From: Paracentrotus lividus | Lineage: Eukaryota; Echinodermata; Echinoidea; Camarodonta; Echinidae | DNA length: 64,000 nucleotides | NCBI GenBank assembly: GCA_940671915.1 | Contig: CALNVZ010003433.1 | Coordinates: 27,770,907-27,834,906, forward strand | Reading direction: 5' to 3' | Shown: in pieces, positions 44,031-56,069 of the stretch | How positions within the stretch are numbered: position 1 is the stretch's first letter | Layout: each line of letters begins with the position of its first letter | Program-made: the position numbers and the translations under genes | Notes under the pieces: generated by a model | The model's input: the letters and a program-made list of their open reading frames with translations, nothing else | Databases searched by the model: none | Told to the model about the DNA's origin: nothing

Positions 44031-44904
44031 TCCTTGATCTACTGTCCAACAAGCAAATGGCCATTCAGGTCAACAGGCCTTTTTTCTTCCATCCTAGCTG
44101 TCAGTCATTGTCATTGACATGCATGGCTGAGTTAAATAAAGGTGAATCACCTTGCACTGAAAAAATTACTTTATTCACAGATGAGTGCACTGAAAATATT
44201 TGCATACAGTAGGCCTATATTCAATAATTTGTAAATAATTACAACTTTTGGTGGACAAATAAGTGCTCGGGGTGATTTGAAAGTTGTAAAAAACTTACTT
44301 CATGACAAAAATTATTATATAATTTTTATTTTCCTTTCAACCCTACCTCATTAGTCATGCCCATTGATGCATTGATTCATCCTTCAAAATACAATAAGGT
44401 TCATAATAGTAAAATATACATGAACATAACCTTCGGTGCTTGCTCTTTGGTGACTGTTACCATAGGAACGACTATAAACAACATCAATTCAATTAAAGAT
44501 TTAACTACCTGTTGTAGATATCAATGTGGACCAAGGTCATTGAGCTAAATTTGTGCAGCCATTGGACATTGTTAATTAATGTAATTGAAAAAAAAAATTA
44601 TGAGAGATGCATGTGGATTTTCCTAATGACAATTTAAACATACATATAAGTGCCAAATTCAATACATTGCATACAGTGCATATGAGTAATTATATTTATA
44701 TAACTATATTTCTTGTAATTTATAATAAATTATCTAAAATCCTTTGCTTTTAATCTCAATTTGAACTCAGTTTTGTGGAAACATATTGTACGCTCTCTAC
44801 CAAAGCATGGGCTCTCGACTAAAACAAGTGAGCAAAGCGTGCTACTACATTTTACATACATGTACAGTTTTTCCATTTTGTACTTTTATCACATGGTGAC
44901 TATG

Positions 44905-45310
44905 AAAGGGTAAGTTCACCCTTGGTCTAAATTGGTTTTTAAAAAATGCAGAAAAATATGAGTGAAGGTTTGATGAAACTAATGAAGTAATGCTCTCTGT
45001 TATGTAATGTAAAAAATATTGATTATTTCACCTGTGCGGTTGATCAACAAACCTATGTTCATATGCCTCTATCAAATTTACCCATTCCTTTATCAAGAAC
45101 TATGAAAAAAGGGACAAATTTATAGAATTTACATACACAACACATGGGAGAGCTGCTCGCATGTGACGTCACAGAATCAAAATTTTAAACTTGGCTATAT
45201 TTTTCATATTTCATAACTTCGCTATTTTTTGGTCAATTTTCTTCAAACTTTCACTCCTATTTTTCTGTATTTTTTTAAACCAATAAAATTCCAGGGTGAA
45301 CTTCCCTTTA
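44905..45310. mobile_element. Foldback MITE (about 400 bp)
   Basis: AAAGGGTAAGTTCACCCTTG at the left and GGGTGAACTTCCCTTTAA at the right, with arms continuing through TTGGTTTTTAAAAAATGCAG / TTTTTTTAAACCAATAAAAT and GAGTGAA / TTCACTC. TTAA is present only at the right. Confidence 0.75.
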
Positions 45311-46362
45311 AAGTTGTTTTGATCTATGAGAATTTATATTTTGGGGGTTTTTGTTACTTTTTTCAATTTCAAAGTCAATTTACCGTTTTATAGCTTACTG
45401 TAAATGTCAATATATTGTTGGTAGCCAGAATGTCAAGCAATTAAGTTAGGGTGTCATCTGTATACATGACCTTTGCATGGGGTTAAAGGATTAAGCTGGA
45501 TGGTTTCTGAACAAATCCACCTCCAACAATAGAGATTACCTCAAGACCTATCTCTCTCTATTGATTTTCATTGTGTCAGTATCCAAAGAGTTCACAATGC
45601 TTATGAAATGTCTCATACCGAACAACAATATTTATTGACAGGCAATATGTCCCTACAGTTTACTAGCAGAGCAGTATAATTTATATTTGTCATGTACATT
45701 GAAAAACATTTAAACCTTACTTATTTACTTAGTTTGTCTTCTTCTACTGCTGAATCCTGTATTGTTAACTTTTGTCTGTTTTGGTGTAAAAGCATTTCAT
45801 ACTTCCATTTTTCTTGAAAATTTCAGAACTCATCATTAGATGTGAAAAGAGTATGTGAATTACCAACAATTTTTTAAAACTTTTGAACAAAAACTGTTAA
45901 AACAAAAACATAATATACTTTATATATTTCATTTAGTCAAATACACTTCTTTTCTTTTTTTTTTTTTTTTGCTACTTGACCATTTTCTGGTCTAGTTTGT
46001 GCTCAATGAAATTTAGAATTTCACACAAGTTCTCATAAGATTCGACTATCATAATCAAATAAATAATTACATTAACCTGTTTAGGACTGAGCCCGAATAT
46101 ATAATGTGTGTTTAAAAATAGCCAAGTCAGCTACAAGTCTTGCTTTTTCCCCTTTATCAAATCCAAGGAATAATCATTACGAGTTCCAGTATCATAACTA
46201 AATTGACTGAAATATATGCACAATTTTCTTTTAAAAAAATAAATTTAGCATACATAGCCCTGCATTGGTAGAATCATGTTGAAGTCGCAAAACTACAATA
46301 GTCAATATATCCTCGATCCAATAACTGATTAAACAAAATAAATTGTGTCACATTTTATTTAA

Positions 46363-47779
46363 GGGCAAGTCCAAGCTATTTTGCGCGGTAACAAACGGGA
46401 CATTTAGAGCCAAAAATAGGGCTTGTTTGAAAAATCTGAAATGAAATTTCAATCCTTTGGTATATTCCTGAAAGTACTAAGAATGTTCAACAAAACATAC
46501 AAAATAGTTGTAATAACTCAATTCATAATTAATTTATGATCATTTATTCGTCGGTAACAAACGGGACCGCAAAAAATTGGTGTTTTCAAATTTTGACTTT
46601 GTTCACATATAACTCTGAATTAAAAAAGTAGATTTTAATTTGCAAAGTCATATCCTCTTGAACATGTAATAAACATTGTAAGGACATATTTTAACATTAA
46701 TACAACATCGAGTTTTTTGGCAAAGGTCAAGTTTTAAAAACTATGTCAGGTAACAAACGGGACAGTAACACACGGGACAATTATTCCCTGTAATATTTTT
46801 TATGAAACAATTGGTGTAGCCAAGGCGTAGCAACACCATTTGTTAAAAAAATATCTCTGATAAAACAAAAGAAACATAATACAAAACACAAATGTAAGAA
46901 AAACTTATTTTGTTTCATTTCTAAAGGCGGGGAGGGTGGGTAATAAAAATATATGATTTTACATCTGCTCAGTAACTTTTGTAAGAGGGCAATTCCATAT
47001 GGCCCATGTAATTCCGTTACCAACATTTTCGGAGTTTCTGTAGTAATTGCGCACCCTGTCTAACTTTTTACACTTTTATAATTTGTAGCTTTGCTCATTC
47101 TTTCATGTGAACCCATTAATTCCAGAATGTACCAGTTGACTGTCATAATATTGTAGGAAAAGTCCCCGGTAACGGAATTACCAGAGAAAAGTGCTAATTT
47201 TCAATTTTAAATGGATTTTTTTACATCAAAACATATGTCATACCAGAACTGATTGATATTAATGAATACCCTATTGTTTCAGCTTCCTTCCTACCAAGGA
47301 TTTAATATTAAGAGCCATCAACATAACTGTTATGGCTAAAAGTGTGATAGAAAGTGGACTTTTCTCTCATGTGGAATTGCCCAAGACTATTTCTGAGACC
47401 TGAATATTTTAAGTCTAAAAATATAGAAAGCTATGTGCTAGGTTTGTGATATTTTCACCAGAGTTAGACAAGAAAATATAAAAACAGAAAATACTAACTT
47501 TTTTGTTGTACTCCTATGACAAACCTCTTTTTTAAATGGTTGAAAATAGCATTTTTAATGCATTTTATTTATTTTTTCATGAATATGAATGAGCCATGTG
47601 ACGTCATATGACCTTGAAATGACCTTTTGACCTCATTTGCATTAAGTTCATTTCATACCCTTTATGGTGATATATGACACATTATGTATACCTTTACAAA
47701 CCCACTGACACACTTGACACAAAAATGGTCAAAAAGTCGAAAAATCACTATCTCGGGAACAAATAGCGTGGACTTGCCC
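46363..47779. mobile_element. TTAA-target element with ACAAACGGGAC repeats (1.4 kb)
   Basis: TTAA at both edges (46359-46362, 47780-47783); TIR GGGCAAGTCCAAGCTATTT against AAATAGCGTGGACTTGCCC. GGTAACAAACGGGAC recurs at 46388, 46552 and 46749, and ACACACGGGAC at 46767. No transposase frame was seen. Confidence 0.8.
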
Positions 47780-48033
47780 TTAACAACTATAATGGTGTGT
47801 TAATCTCTGCTTTGTTCGAACACTCACGCGAATATAGTTGATTCAGTAAAAATGTCAAGCTTCTCTCAATTATGGAAAAAAAATATGTCCATGGTCAAAT
47901 CCAGGTAATATTACACCACCGAGCATGACCCGAACGCAGCCGGATCTCCCCCGGTGGAATGCCCCTCTCGACAGGGACAGGAAAGTATTATGGGGTCTGG
48001 TATGAGTGGTAACAAAAAGGTTTACAGGCTTAC

Positions 48034-48500
48034 CTCTAAATTCGTTTTAATATACTCTCTTCCCGATATCCAAACTCGTCCAAATCAAATTTACCGAATT
48101 GTCGAGATAAAAGTATTGCAAATCTTAATCCAGTTGAGACTGCTTGCCCGTAGACAATGATTTAACTTAGTGTGAGTAATCCATTGATTTATTCCAAAGT
48201 CAGATACAGCTCAAATCAGTTGGGAACTTGGGTCAATTCTGCCAATGCGTTTTCTGAGATACATCCAATCGTCCCATGCAATCTGCAGTTTCAGAGGTGA
48301 GCTCAGCTTGGCAAGTGAAAACTTTGGAAGGTTATATTAATTCCACAAATAAAAACAGGAGAAACGAGCGAACAAAACAAATATTTTAAGATCCTGAAAA
48401 CTTGTCTAACTTCAATTCTGATCTCGATCAATAATTTATCGAAGTGTAACATTGACGAACACAGGCAGTGATCAATGGGCCGTGCACCATTTTGAATGCA
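48034..48500 (-). promoter_or_regulatory. Candidate 5' non-coding exon and promoter of the LRR gene
   Basis: On the minus strand a strong donor (AGAG, then gtaagcc) at 48027-48033 ends a stretch of mixed, non-repetitive sequence. A TGACGTCA CRE-like palindrome lies just upstream near 48530. Exon 1 begins with an acceptor, so a 5' exon must exist upstream; this is the best candidate I see. The right boundary is a guess. It could belong to another transcript. Confidence 0.25.
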
Positions 48501-48639
48501 CCTGTTCTCAGTATTTTGAGTAACAAATTATGACGTCATTGTCGTCTGGCTTCACGTTTCCATAACGATGTGGCGAAAAATGAAACTTGAGCCCGCATAA
48601 GTTTGAACTTTGCAGCCTTTAGGAGGATCCGGGTTTCAA

Positions 48640-49067
48640 AGTTCTGCTTTTTATTTTTTAATTTGTTATGTATGGTTTATTTTTTTTTTTATTTTTTTTT
48701 TTTTTGTATTATTATTTTATTCAGCTCCACAATCCCCATACCAGATGTTTTATAACTTGGCAAATATTTAAGTTTATTCACCGTGCAGGCAATGTCAGAC
48801 GATCGGAGTAAAAATAAAAGATACTTCTTCGAGCATTTATTGATTTATTAGGAATAGCAATTAGGCAAAATAAATGAATGATTAATCGATCAAGGATAGG
48901 AATCAGTACTGATATTATTGGATACGTCTTCTGGGCTTAATTATGGCGGCCTCTGATTAACCTTGGTGTTCATATTACTATTTAGCGGAACAATTGTAAC
49001 TTTTTCTTATTTCGCCATGAACACGGTAAGGCAAAAATATTTTCTTCATCAATATCATTTGCAGTCG

Positions 49068-49102
<35 letters not shown>

Positions 49103-49125
49103 GGTGCTTGCGGCCAGAAAAATGA
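48640..49125. other. AT-rich spacer with long T homopolymers
   Basis: T runs at 48674-48705 and T27-like 49073-49099. The latter has no polyadenylation signal beside it on the complementary strand. Confidence 0.6.
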
Positions 49126-49129
49126 TTAA

Positions 49130-50127
49130 GGGGCCGTCACACTGAGGTCGTTCTATAACGTTCTTGCCCGTTTTGCCCGTTTTTAAAAAATGCTGAACGG
49201 GCTTGGTCGGTGGAACTTATAACTTTGAAAAATAATTTCTCTGAATACGATGCTAGGCAGTTCATAAATAGTTCTCGTTACGTCAATTCCGTCTTTATCG
49301 CGTCCGCAATACGTTGTTATCCAGTTCGAACGAGTAAACTGCTCGTTCACTCTATACCGTTCGTAGACGTCCAAACGGTCACTAAAGTACCTATGCGCAG
49401 CATGATAAAAGTTAGGTACCACGTTCTAGTACGTCCTTCTCGTTCAGAGTAAGTCTACCGTTTAAGGACGTTGTCACTACGTTAATTTTAGAACTTGAAG
49501 CCAGTACGATTTTTTTGAACATGTTCAAAAAATCGGAATGCCTTTCCGTTCTCTCCGTTCGGGCCGGTTCGCCAAGTTCGTAAACAGATTGTAAACGGTC
49601 TGTACTAGATTCTAAAAGGTCTGCACTACGTTCAGTCCGTGTGTAAACAGATTGAGCCCGTTCACCAGAACATACCTAGAACGCAGTGAGAACTAGCTCA
49701 GTGTGACGGGAAATTATGACATGCCGTTCTGTTTAAAATTGAAACGTATGTCGTAGTACGTCCTTCTCGTTCAGAGTAAGTCCTACCCGTTTAAGGAACG
49801 TTGTCACTACGTTAATTTTTAGACTTGAATAATTAATATACAATGCTCGTTTGTATGACGTCTAGCACACTTTAGAACGATTTAAGTACGGCAATTTCGT
49901 TGTAGTACGTCCATCTCGTTTCAGGTACGTTGCCACCCCGTTAAATTTAGGACGAGATGGGCGCCCGATTTTTTTGAACACTTTTTTGGAAATCCGACCG
50001 AGCTAGTCCATGAAGTTCGTAAACAGATCGTAAGAAGTATTTACTACGTCCACTCAGTTTACACACAGACTATGCCGTTGGCGAAATTTGCAAGGACGTA
50101 GTAGGAACGAGCTCAGTGTGACGGGGG
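49130..50127. mobile_element. Composite TIR element with GGGCCGTCACACTGAG ends
   Basis: Left GGGGCCGTCACACTGAGGTC and right GAGCTCAGTGTGACGGGGG. An internal end-like copy AGCTCAGTGTGACGGG sits at 49697-49712, and the block TAGTACGTCCTTCTCGTTCA occurs at 49429 and 49753 with a diverged copy at 49903. This suggests one element inserted in, or fused to, a sister copy. Confidence 0.65.
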
Positions 50128-50177
50128 TATTAGGTATGAAATCGAAAGTAAATGATATTGAGGCCTATGTGGTATCA

Positions 50178-50520
50178 TTTTTTTTTTTTTTTTTTTTTTT
50201 TTTGCTGATACACTTTATTATGTACAATGTAATAATTTGTCTTTATTAAACAAAAGTTAAGCGGAAATTTTGTGGGACGGGGAAAATCGCAATTACACGA
50301 ACCCTTTTGTTCGGAGGCGAATAACCACTTTGCTTCTTTTTTTCTCTTCTTTTCTTTTAATTTTTCCCTGGCAATCAGTCGTGGGCTATTTTAAATTTGC
50401 CTCCATTATTTTGATTTATTGTCTTTATTATTAGTCATTCATGCTTTTAATTAGATTTATTTCCTTTTTTTTCTTTCTTTCTTTCTTTTATACATTTGGG
50501 GCAATAGGGGTTAAAGTTAG
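50178..50520 (-). pseudogene. Candidate poly(A)-ended retrocopy
   Basis: On the minus strand the sequence ends ATAATAAAGTGTATCAGC followed by a run of about 26 A (50178-50203), i.e. a polyadenylation signal about 13 nt before a tail. A second AATAAA-like signal lies near 50245. The upstream body is not recognisable as any gene, and the 5' limit is unknown. Confidence 0.4.
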
Positions 50521-50715
50521 ATGATATCAATTCATACCGGTTCGCCGCGGGTTGCCCAATTCCCACTTGCGTTATCTAACTAGTGTTTCTCGTAAATCCA
50601 GAAAGAATGTCTGTTTCAGTTATTATAAAAAGGGGGGGGGGTTCCAGTTTAGCACAATTGAAAACATCATTATAATGATTATGATAATATACCTCCCCTT
50701 CCCCCCCCCAACCCT

Positions 50716-50716
50716 T

Positions 50717-50751
<35 letters not shown>

Positions 50752-50887
50752 CTTTTCTCTCCTCCTCTCTTTCCCTCTCTCTCTCACTTTCTCTCTCTCT
50801 CTCTCTCACTCTCTCTTCTCTCTATATATAAATATTAATATCTCTCTCTATTCTCTCTCTCTCTCACTCTCTCCTCTATCTATCTAT

Positions 50888-50922
<35 letters not shown>

Positions 50923-50925
50923 ACA
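50716..50925. repeat. (CT)n then (CA)n microsatellite cluster
   Basis: Degenerate CT array to about 50892, then pure CA. Reading frames here are low-complexity artefacts. Confidence 0.95.
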
Positions 50926-51213
50926 CAAGCACGCACGCAACACCACACACTTTCTCTTCATGCGTCTTTGTCTATTTTCACCCCTGCATCGAGACATGAA
51001 AATAGTGAGCACTCAACCAAAGCCCTTTCAAGCCACTACAATGTGTTGCATTTGGCCCATTCTGTCTAAAACTTCCTCAGTCTTTTATTGTATCGACTGA
51101 GCTATTCTTCAATGACACAATAGCTTTCGTGTGTAAAGCAACTGATAGAGAGGGGACGGGAACATTAGTGATATTTCTTTCCTTATTTACTGAAGATTTT
51201 TATTTTAATTAAA

Positions 51214-52782
51214 TATAGGTTTTCCCGGCCAATTTCCAATACATTAACCATTCCCGTTTTCTATCATGTGTATTCAATTCGTGTGTTTGGTGCGGCAGAC
51301 TGACAATAAGTCAAACAATTTCGTGTTCATGCTCTCAAAACATCATTTTTAGGCACACAAATTAATGCTTTCGAAGTTCAAATTCAGATATAATCATTCA
51401 ATTTCATTATTAATGCATTCACATTAGTGTGATTGCAGGGTAAACTCTTTAAAACACTTTCAATTTCGTTTTCAAGCGATCGATTTCATGATTCAGCATC
51501 CAAATCCGTTATACATGTACACATATTTTATGATAAGGAGTAGGTAATCTTGACCATTTTATCAGTAAATGTGATTTTATCATTATTGTGATTATCGTCT
51601 TCGTTTTTAACTTCAACACCTCTCTTTTACTCCAAAGTCATTTGATTAAAAAATAAATCATCGCCATTATTAGTGTATTGCATTTGTGAACATCAATTTC
51701 CATTATCATGATTCTTATGTTTAAAGGGGAATCCAACCCAAGGAGAGAATCAACCTTACAGGAAAGAGGAAAATGAGAGGAGCAATCTAAAAAAAAGTTT
51801 CATCAAAATCGGTTATAAAATAAGAGAGTTATGGAAGTAAGAAAAGTCTAGTTGTTCCTTCTATGGGGATGCTCAAATTGGCATCATCGGCTTCAAAATG
51901 GCCGATCTTATGGACAACCCTCCATTCATTTTGTACACAAATTTTCAGATTTTCCCCATTTTCTTTCGAAATATATCTTACCTCCTTCTGAGCTCAACAT
52001 ATGTTGTGTGAAATATATATATTTCCCATGACATATTTTGAGCTCAGAAGTAAAGAAGTCATATTTTGAAAGAAAATGGGGAAAATCTGAAAATGTGTGT
52101 ACAAAATAAATGGAGAGTTGTCCATAAGATCGGCCATTTTGAAGCCGATGATGCCAATTTGAGGATCCCCATAGAAGGAACATCTAGACTTTTCAAACTT
52201 CCATAACTCTCTTATTTTATGACCGATTTTGATGAAACTTTTTTTTAGATTGCTCCTCTCATTTTCCTCTTTCATGTAAGGTTGATTGTATCCTTGGGCT
52301 GGATTCCCCTTTAAGTGTCTTCATTGTCAATCTTTATTTTCATCGTTATAAACGCAATTTTGTTTTTATGGGCTTCATTTTACATCTTTGTTCACAACAA
52401 GGCATGATTATTATAAACTTTTTTAATTAGTGATATGTTCTGACATTCAATTAAAAATACTGCATGAGCAAGGTAAATTTCAATTGGTACTTTACATGTT
52501 TAATTTGAATGTTTCTATCATGAACTTGTTTGTCTATAAACGAATTTGAATATACGGAATGAGAGGGCACACGAATTTGAATAAACATTGCCGAAAATAT
52601 AATGCTTATTATGTGAACTAGAATGCACAAATACGAAATCGGTCACCATAATCGTTAATTTTGATGACTGAATACGATTTTGAATGAAAATATTTCTATG
52701 CATCAGCGTATTTTTACGAAAATGAATGTCTCTAACATGAAATTGACTGACAAAACAATGAAATGGACCGGGAAAACCTATA
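51214..52782. mobile_element. TA-target element, copy A (carries a nested foldback)
   Basis: Ends TATAGGTTTTCCCGGCC and GGACCGGGAAAACCTATA. The body contains AATTCGTGTGTTTGGTGCGG and TTTTAGGCACACAAA, and is the same as copy C except for an extra 586-bp block plus its duplicated TTAA. The TA duplication suggests the Tc1/mariner group; no transposase. Confidence 0.82.
51725..52310. mobile_element. TTAA-target foldback nested in copy A (586 bp)
   Basis: TIR AGGGGAATCC / GGATTCCCCT, TTAA at 51721-51724 and 52311-52314. The arms, about 270 nt each, are almost fully complementary (for example GGCATCATCGGCTTCAAAAT against ATTTTGAAGCCGATGATGCC), so the RNA would form a long hairpin. Copy C shows the uninterrupted target. 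Confidence 0.9.
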
Positions 52783-54164
52783 ATAAGTGAAAAAGAATTA
52801 AGGAAATAAAAATAGATATGTATCACAGCAAGACCACTGCGCGTTGTACTTGTCATGTCAACTTTTGTTGGCGAACCATGACCTCGGGACGAAAGAAGCT
52901 GAACAATTTCAACCCCAATATCGCGGAGGCAGGGGCTAGGTACTTCAGCCAACCCCCCTCCCCAACATACGCACACCCATACACACACACACACACCCTC
53001 ACACACACTTACTTTAAGTAGAAGTGTACAAAAACACGAAAATGATTATCTTTATTCTATTTTTTTGGGGGGGGGCGGGAGTCAGCTCCTTCCCCCGTTA
53101 TCAAAAACGCCCATGGGTTTACAAGTATTTCATTCCCCTGATTTCACAATGAGTGGAGAATCTAGTTTGAATTTTAGATCAGTGATTGAAGATGGTATTT
53201 CAAAAAAAAAAATTATTCCTTCGATAATAAGTAGGCCTACATAGATCGTAAATCATTCACTCCCAAGTTCGCTTATAGAGCAGGAAAAAAAACGAATGAC
53301 AACGCAAGGGAATTAGCTTGTAGGTATAGACTACCGCTGATATAGTCTGACACGACTGATGGAGCTCAAAGACGCTGCTAATTACTGCATAAAAGCTAAG
53401 ACTTTGAGCATATATAACAAGCTTGAATTTTTAAGGTCTCCGAAACACCAACATAACCAAAGCTTCGCCTAATCGGGCTTTTGAAAATACTTTGCAAGTC
53501 TTCCATCAAAAGATGGTGCTATTGCAAATCACCGATCCTTATCCGTGACAGTGCCATAATATGCCATTCACTCTTTCAATCTTATGAATACAATTCTCCA
53601 GACAATTCTCGACAACTTGTGTAGTAGTAGCAGTAGTGGTAGAAACTTAAGTAGTATTATATATTATAGTGTTGGCTTGCTGAGATGTATTATAATAATA
53701 ATAAAAATAATTATAGCAATTCGGACAAGCAGAAAATATAGTCAGCAGACCAAATCGGAAATTTTCACGTAAATTCAGTGAAAAATTGCAATTCATAATG
53801 AACGTTGCTAAAAAAAATAATTGGTGTAACGTCTATCACCTTATGCTGGTTGAGTAAATCTGAATTTCTATTTATTTATATTTTCTATTTTCTAATATTG
53901 TTAGATGTTCATTGACCGTGAGGTTATTGCAACCGACACGGCGTGACGTAGGTGGGAAAACCTTTTTAAGTTTAGCCTCAAAGGTGTTAAATGGCTGCTG
54001 CAACATTTCGTCTGTCATGTCTGTGGTCATTTTATGGCTATTTTTAGTTGATAATGCTGGGATGATTCTGTGAAATTTTAAAAAGGAAAAGTGAAGGCGA
54101 AGTTGTTAGTCCAGAAACGTGTTTTATTTGACGATTTTTTTTTATTTTTCATTTATTTTTTTAT
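52783..54164. other. Non-coding spacer, no feature supported
   Basis: Includes a CA tract at 52970-53010 and a G9 run at 53068. A stretch near 53380-53420 has TATA-like words but no associated frame. Confidence 0.5.
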
Positions 54165-54625
54165 TATAGGTTTTCAAGGCCAATTTCATAGTTTTGTCAA
54201 TCAGTTACATATTAGAGGCATTCATTTTCGGAAAAAACGCTGCTGCATCGAAATGTTGCCAGTCAAAATCGTATTTAATCATCAATATTAATGATTGTTG
54301 TGATCGATTTCGTATTTGCGCATTCTACTTCACATAACAAGCATATACATTCGGCAATAACTATTGGGCTTCTTCTTCACCCTGTCGACATTTCATTCCG
54401 TATACTAAAATTTGCACTAATTTGAATGCACAAATAATGAAATCAAATGCCTGTATCCGAATTTGAACTTTGCAACCATTACTTTGTGTGCCTAAAAACG
54501 AATCTGAGAGCATGAACCCGAAATTGTTTGACTAAAGTCAGTCTGTCGCTTCAGACACACGAATTTGAATACACATTATATGAAAACGGATGATAAATGT
54601 ATGACATTGGCCGGGAAAAACTATA
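54165..54625. mobile_element. TA-target element, copy B (short, reverse orientation)
   Basis: Begins TATAGGTTTTCAAGGCC and ends GGCCGGGAAAAACTATA. Its left half corresponds to the inverted right half of copies A and C (CATTCATTTTCG, GATTTCGTATTTG). Internally deleted; it ends 13 bp before copy C. Confidence 0.75.
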
Positions 54626-54638
54626 TTATTCTTTTAAA

Positions 54639-55580
54639 TATAGGTTTTCCCGGCCAATTTCATACATTTACCATCCATTTTCATTATCATATGTATTCAA
54701 ATTCGTGTGTTTGGTGCGGCAGACTGACAATAAGTCAAACAGTTTCGTGTTCATGCTCTCAAAATCATTTTTAGGCACACAAACTAATGCTTTCGAAGTT
54801 CAAATTCGCATATAATCATTCAATTTCATTATTAATGCATTCACATTAGTGTGATGGCAGGGTAAGCTCTTTAAAAACACTTTCAATTTCGTTTTCAGGC
54901 GATCGATTTCCATAATTCAGCATCCAAATACATGTACACATATTTATGATAGGGAGTAGGAAATCTTGACCATTTTATCATTATTGTGATTATCGTCTTC
55001 GTTTTTAATTTCAACACCTCTCCTTTACTCCAAAGTCGTTTGATCCTCAAAAATAAATCATCGCCATTATTAGTGTATTGCATTGTGAACATCAATTTCC
55101 ATTATCATGATTCTTATGTTTAAGTGTCTTCATTGCCAATCTTTATTTTCATCGTTATAATCGCAATGTTTTTTTTTATGGGCTTCATTTTACATCTTTG
55201 TTCACAACAAGGCATGATTATTATAAACTTTTCTCAATTAGTGATATGTTCTGACATTCAATTAAAAATCCAATTGGTACTTTACATATTTAATTTGAAT
55301 GCTTTTATCATGAACTTGTTTGGCTATAAACGAATATGAATATACAGAATGAGAGGGCACAGGATAAAAACGAATTTGAATAAACGTTGCCGAAAATATA
55401 TGCTTATTATGTGAACTAGAATGCACAAATACGAAATCGGTCACCATAATCGTTAATTTTGATGACTGAATACGATTTTGAATGAAAATATTTCTATGCA
55501 TCAGCGTATTTTTACGAAAATGAATGTCTCTAAAATGAAATTGACTGACAAAACAATGAAATGGACCGGGAAAACCTATA
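54639..55580. mobile_element. TA-target element, copy C (uninterrupted)
   Basis: Ends TATAGGTTTTCCCGGCC and GGACCGGGAAAACCTATA, body parallel to copy A. At about 55120 it reads TTATGTTTAAGTGTC where copy A carries the nested foldback. Confidence 0.85.
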
Positions 55581-55865
55581 ACATTTGCTGTACTCAATCC
55601 ATTACATTCATTTAATTTCAATTCATTTCTTACATTCATTTCACCTAAATTTACTTTTATATAGCCAATACAATACACTTAAAATAACTGCAATTAAACT
55701 CACATTAATATAACTCACCTTAATTAACCACAATTCAATATTTCTTATCATTTCAATTTCAATCTTTATATCAAATCCACTTATTTCACTTTTTTTTTTT
55801 TGCTTAGCTTTAGACTTTATATCATTTATCTCACTTTATTAATGCAAGGCGGGGAGAAAGACGGG

Positions 55866-56002
55866 GACACACACATATACCCAAACCCACATACCACACG
55901 CCACCCACACACATACACCACACACACCACACACACTACACACACACACACACACTCACACACACGCGCACAAAACAACATTGCACCATCATAAAACTAA
56001 TC

Positions 56003-56038
<36 letters not shown>

Positions 56039-56068
56039 CATTATTAGAGAGAGAGAGAGAGAGAAAGA
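55866..56068. repeat. (CA)n and (GA)n microsatellites
   Basis: CA-rich to 55972, GA at 56006-56035 and 56047-56068. Confidence 0.95.
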
Positions 56069-56069
56069 G

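Noticed and set aside
50552..51100. 182-codon plus-strand open frame
   Set aside because: Produced by (CT)n and (CA)n microsatellites (SLSLSLS, HTHTHT).
52518..53006. 162-codon minus frame whose start resembles the one at 55262-55678
   Set aside because: The similarity is explained by shared transposon DNA (copies A and C); there is no coding signature and the frames diverge outside the element.
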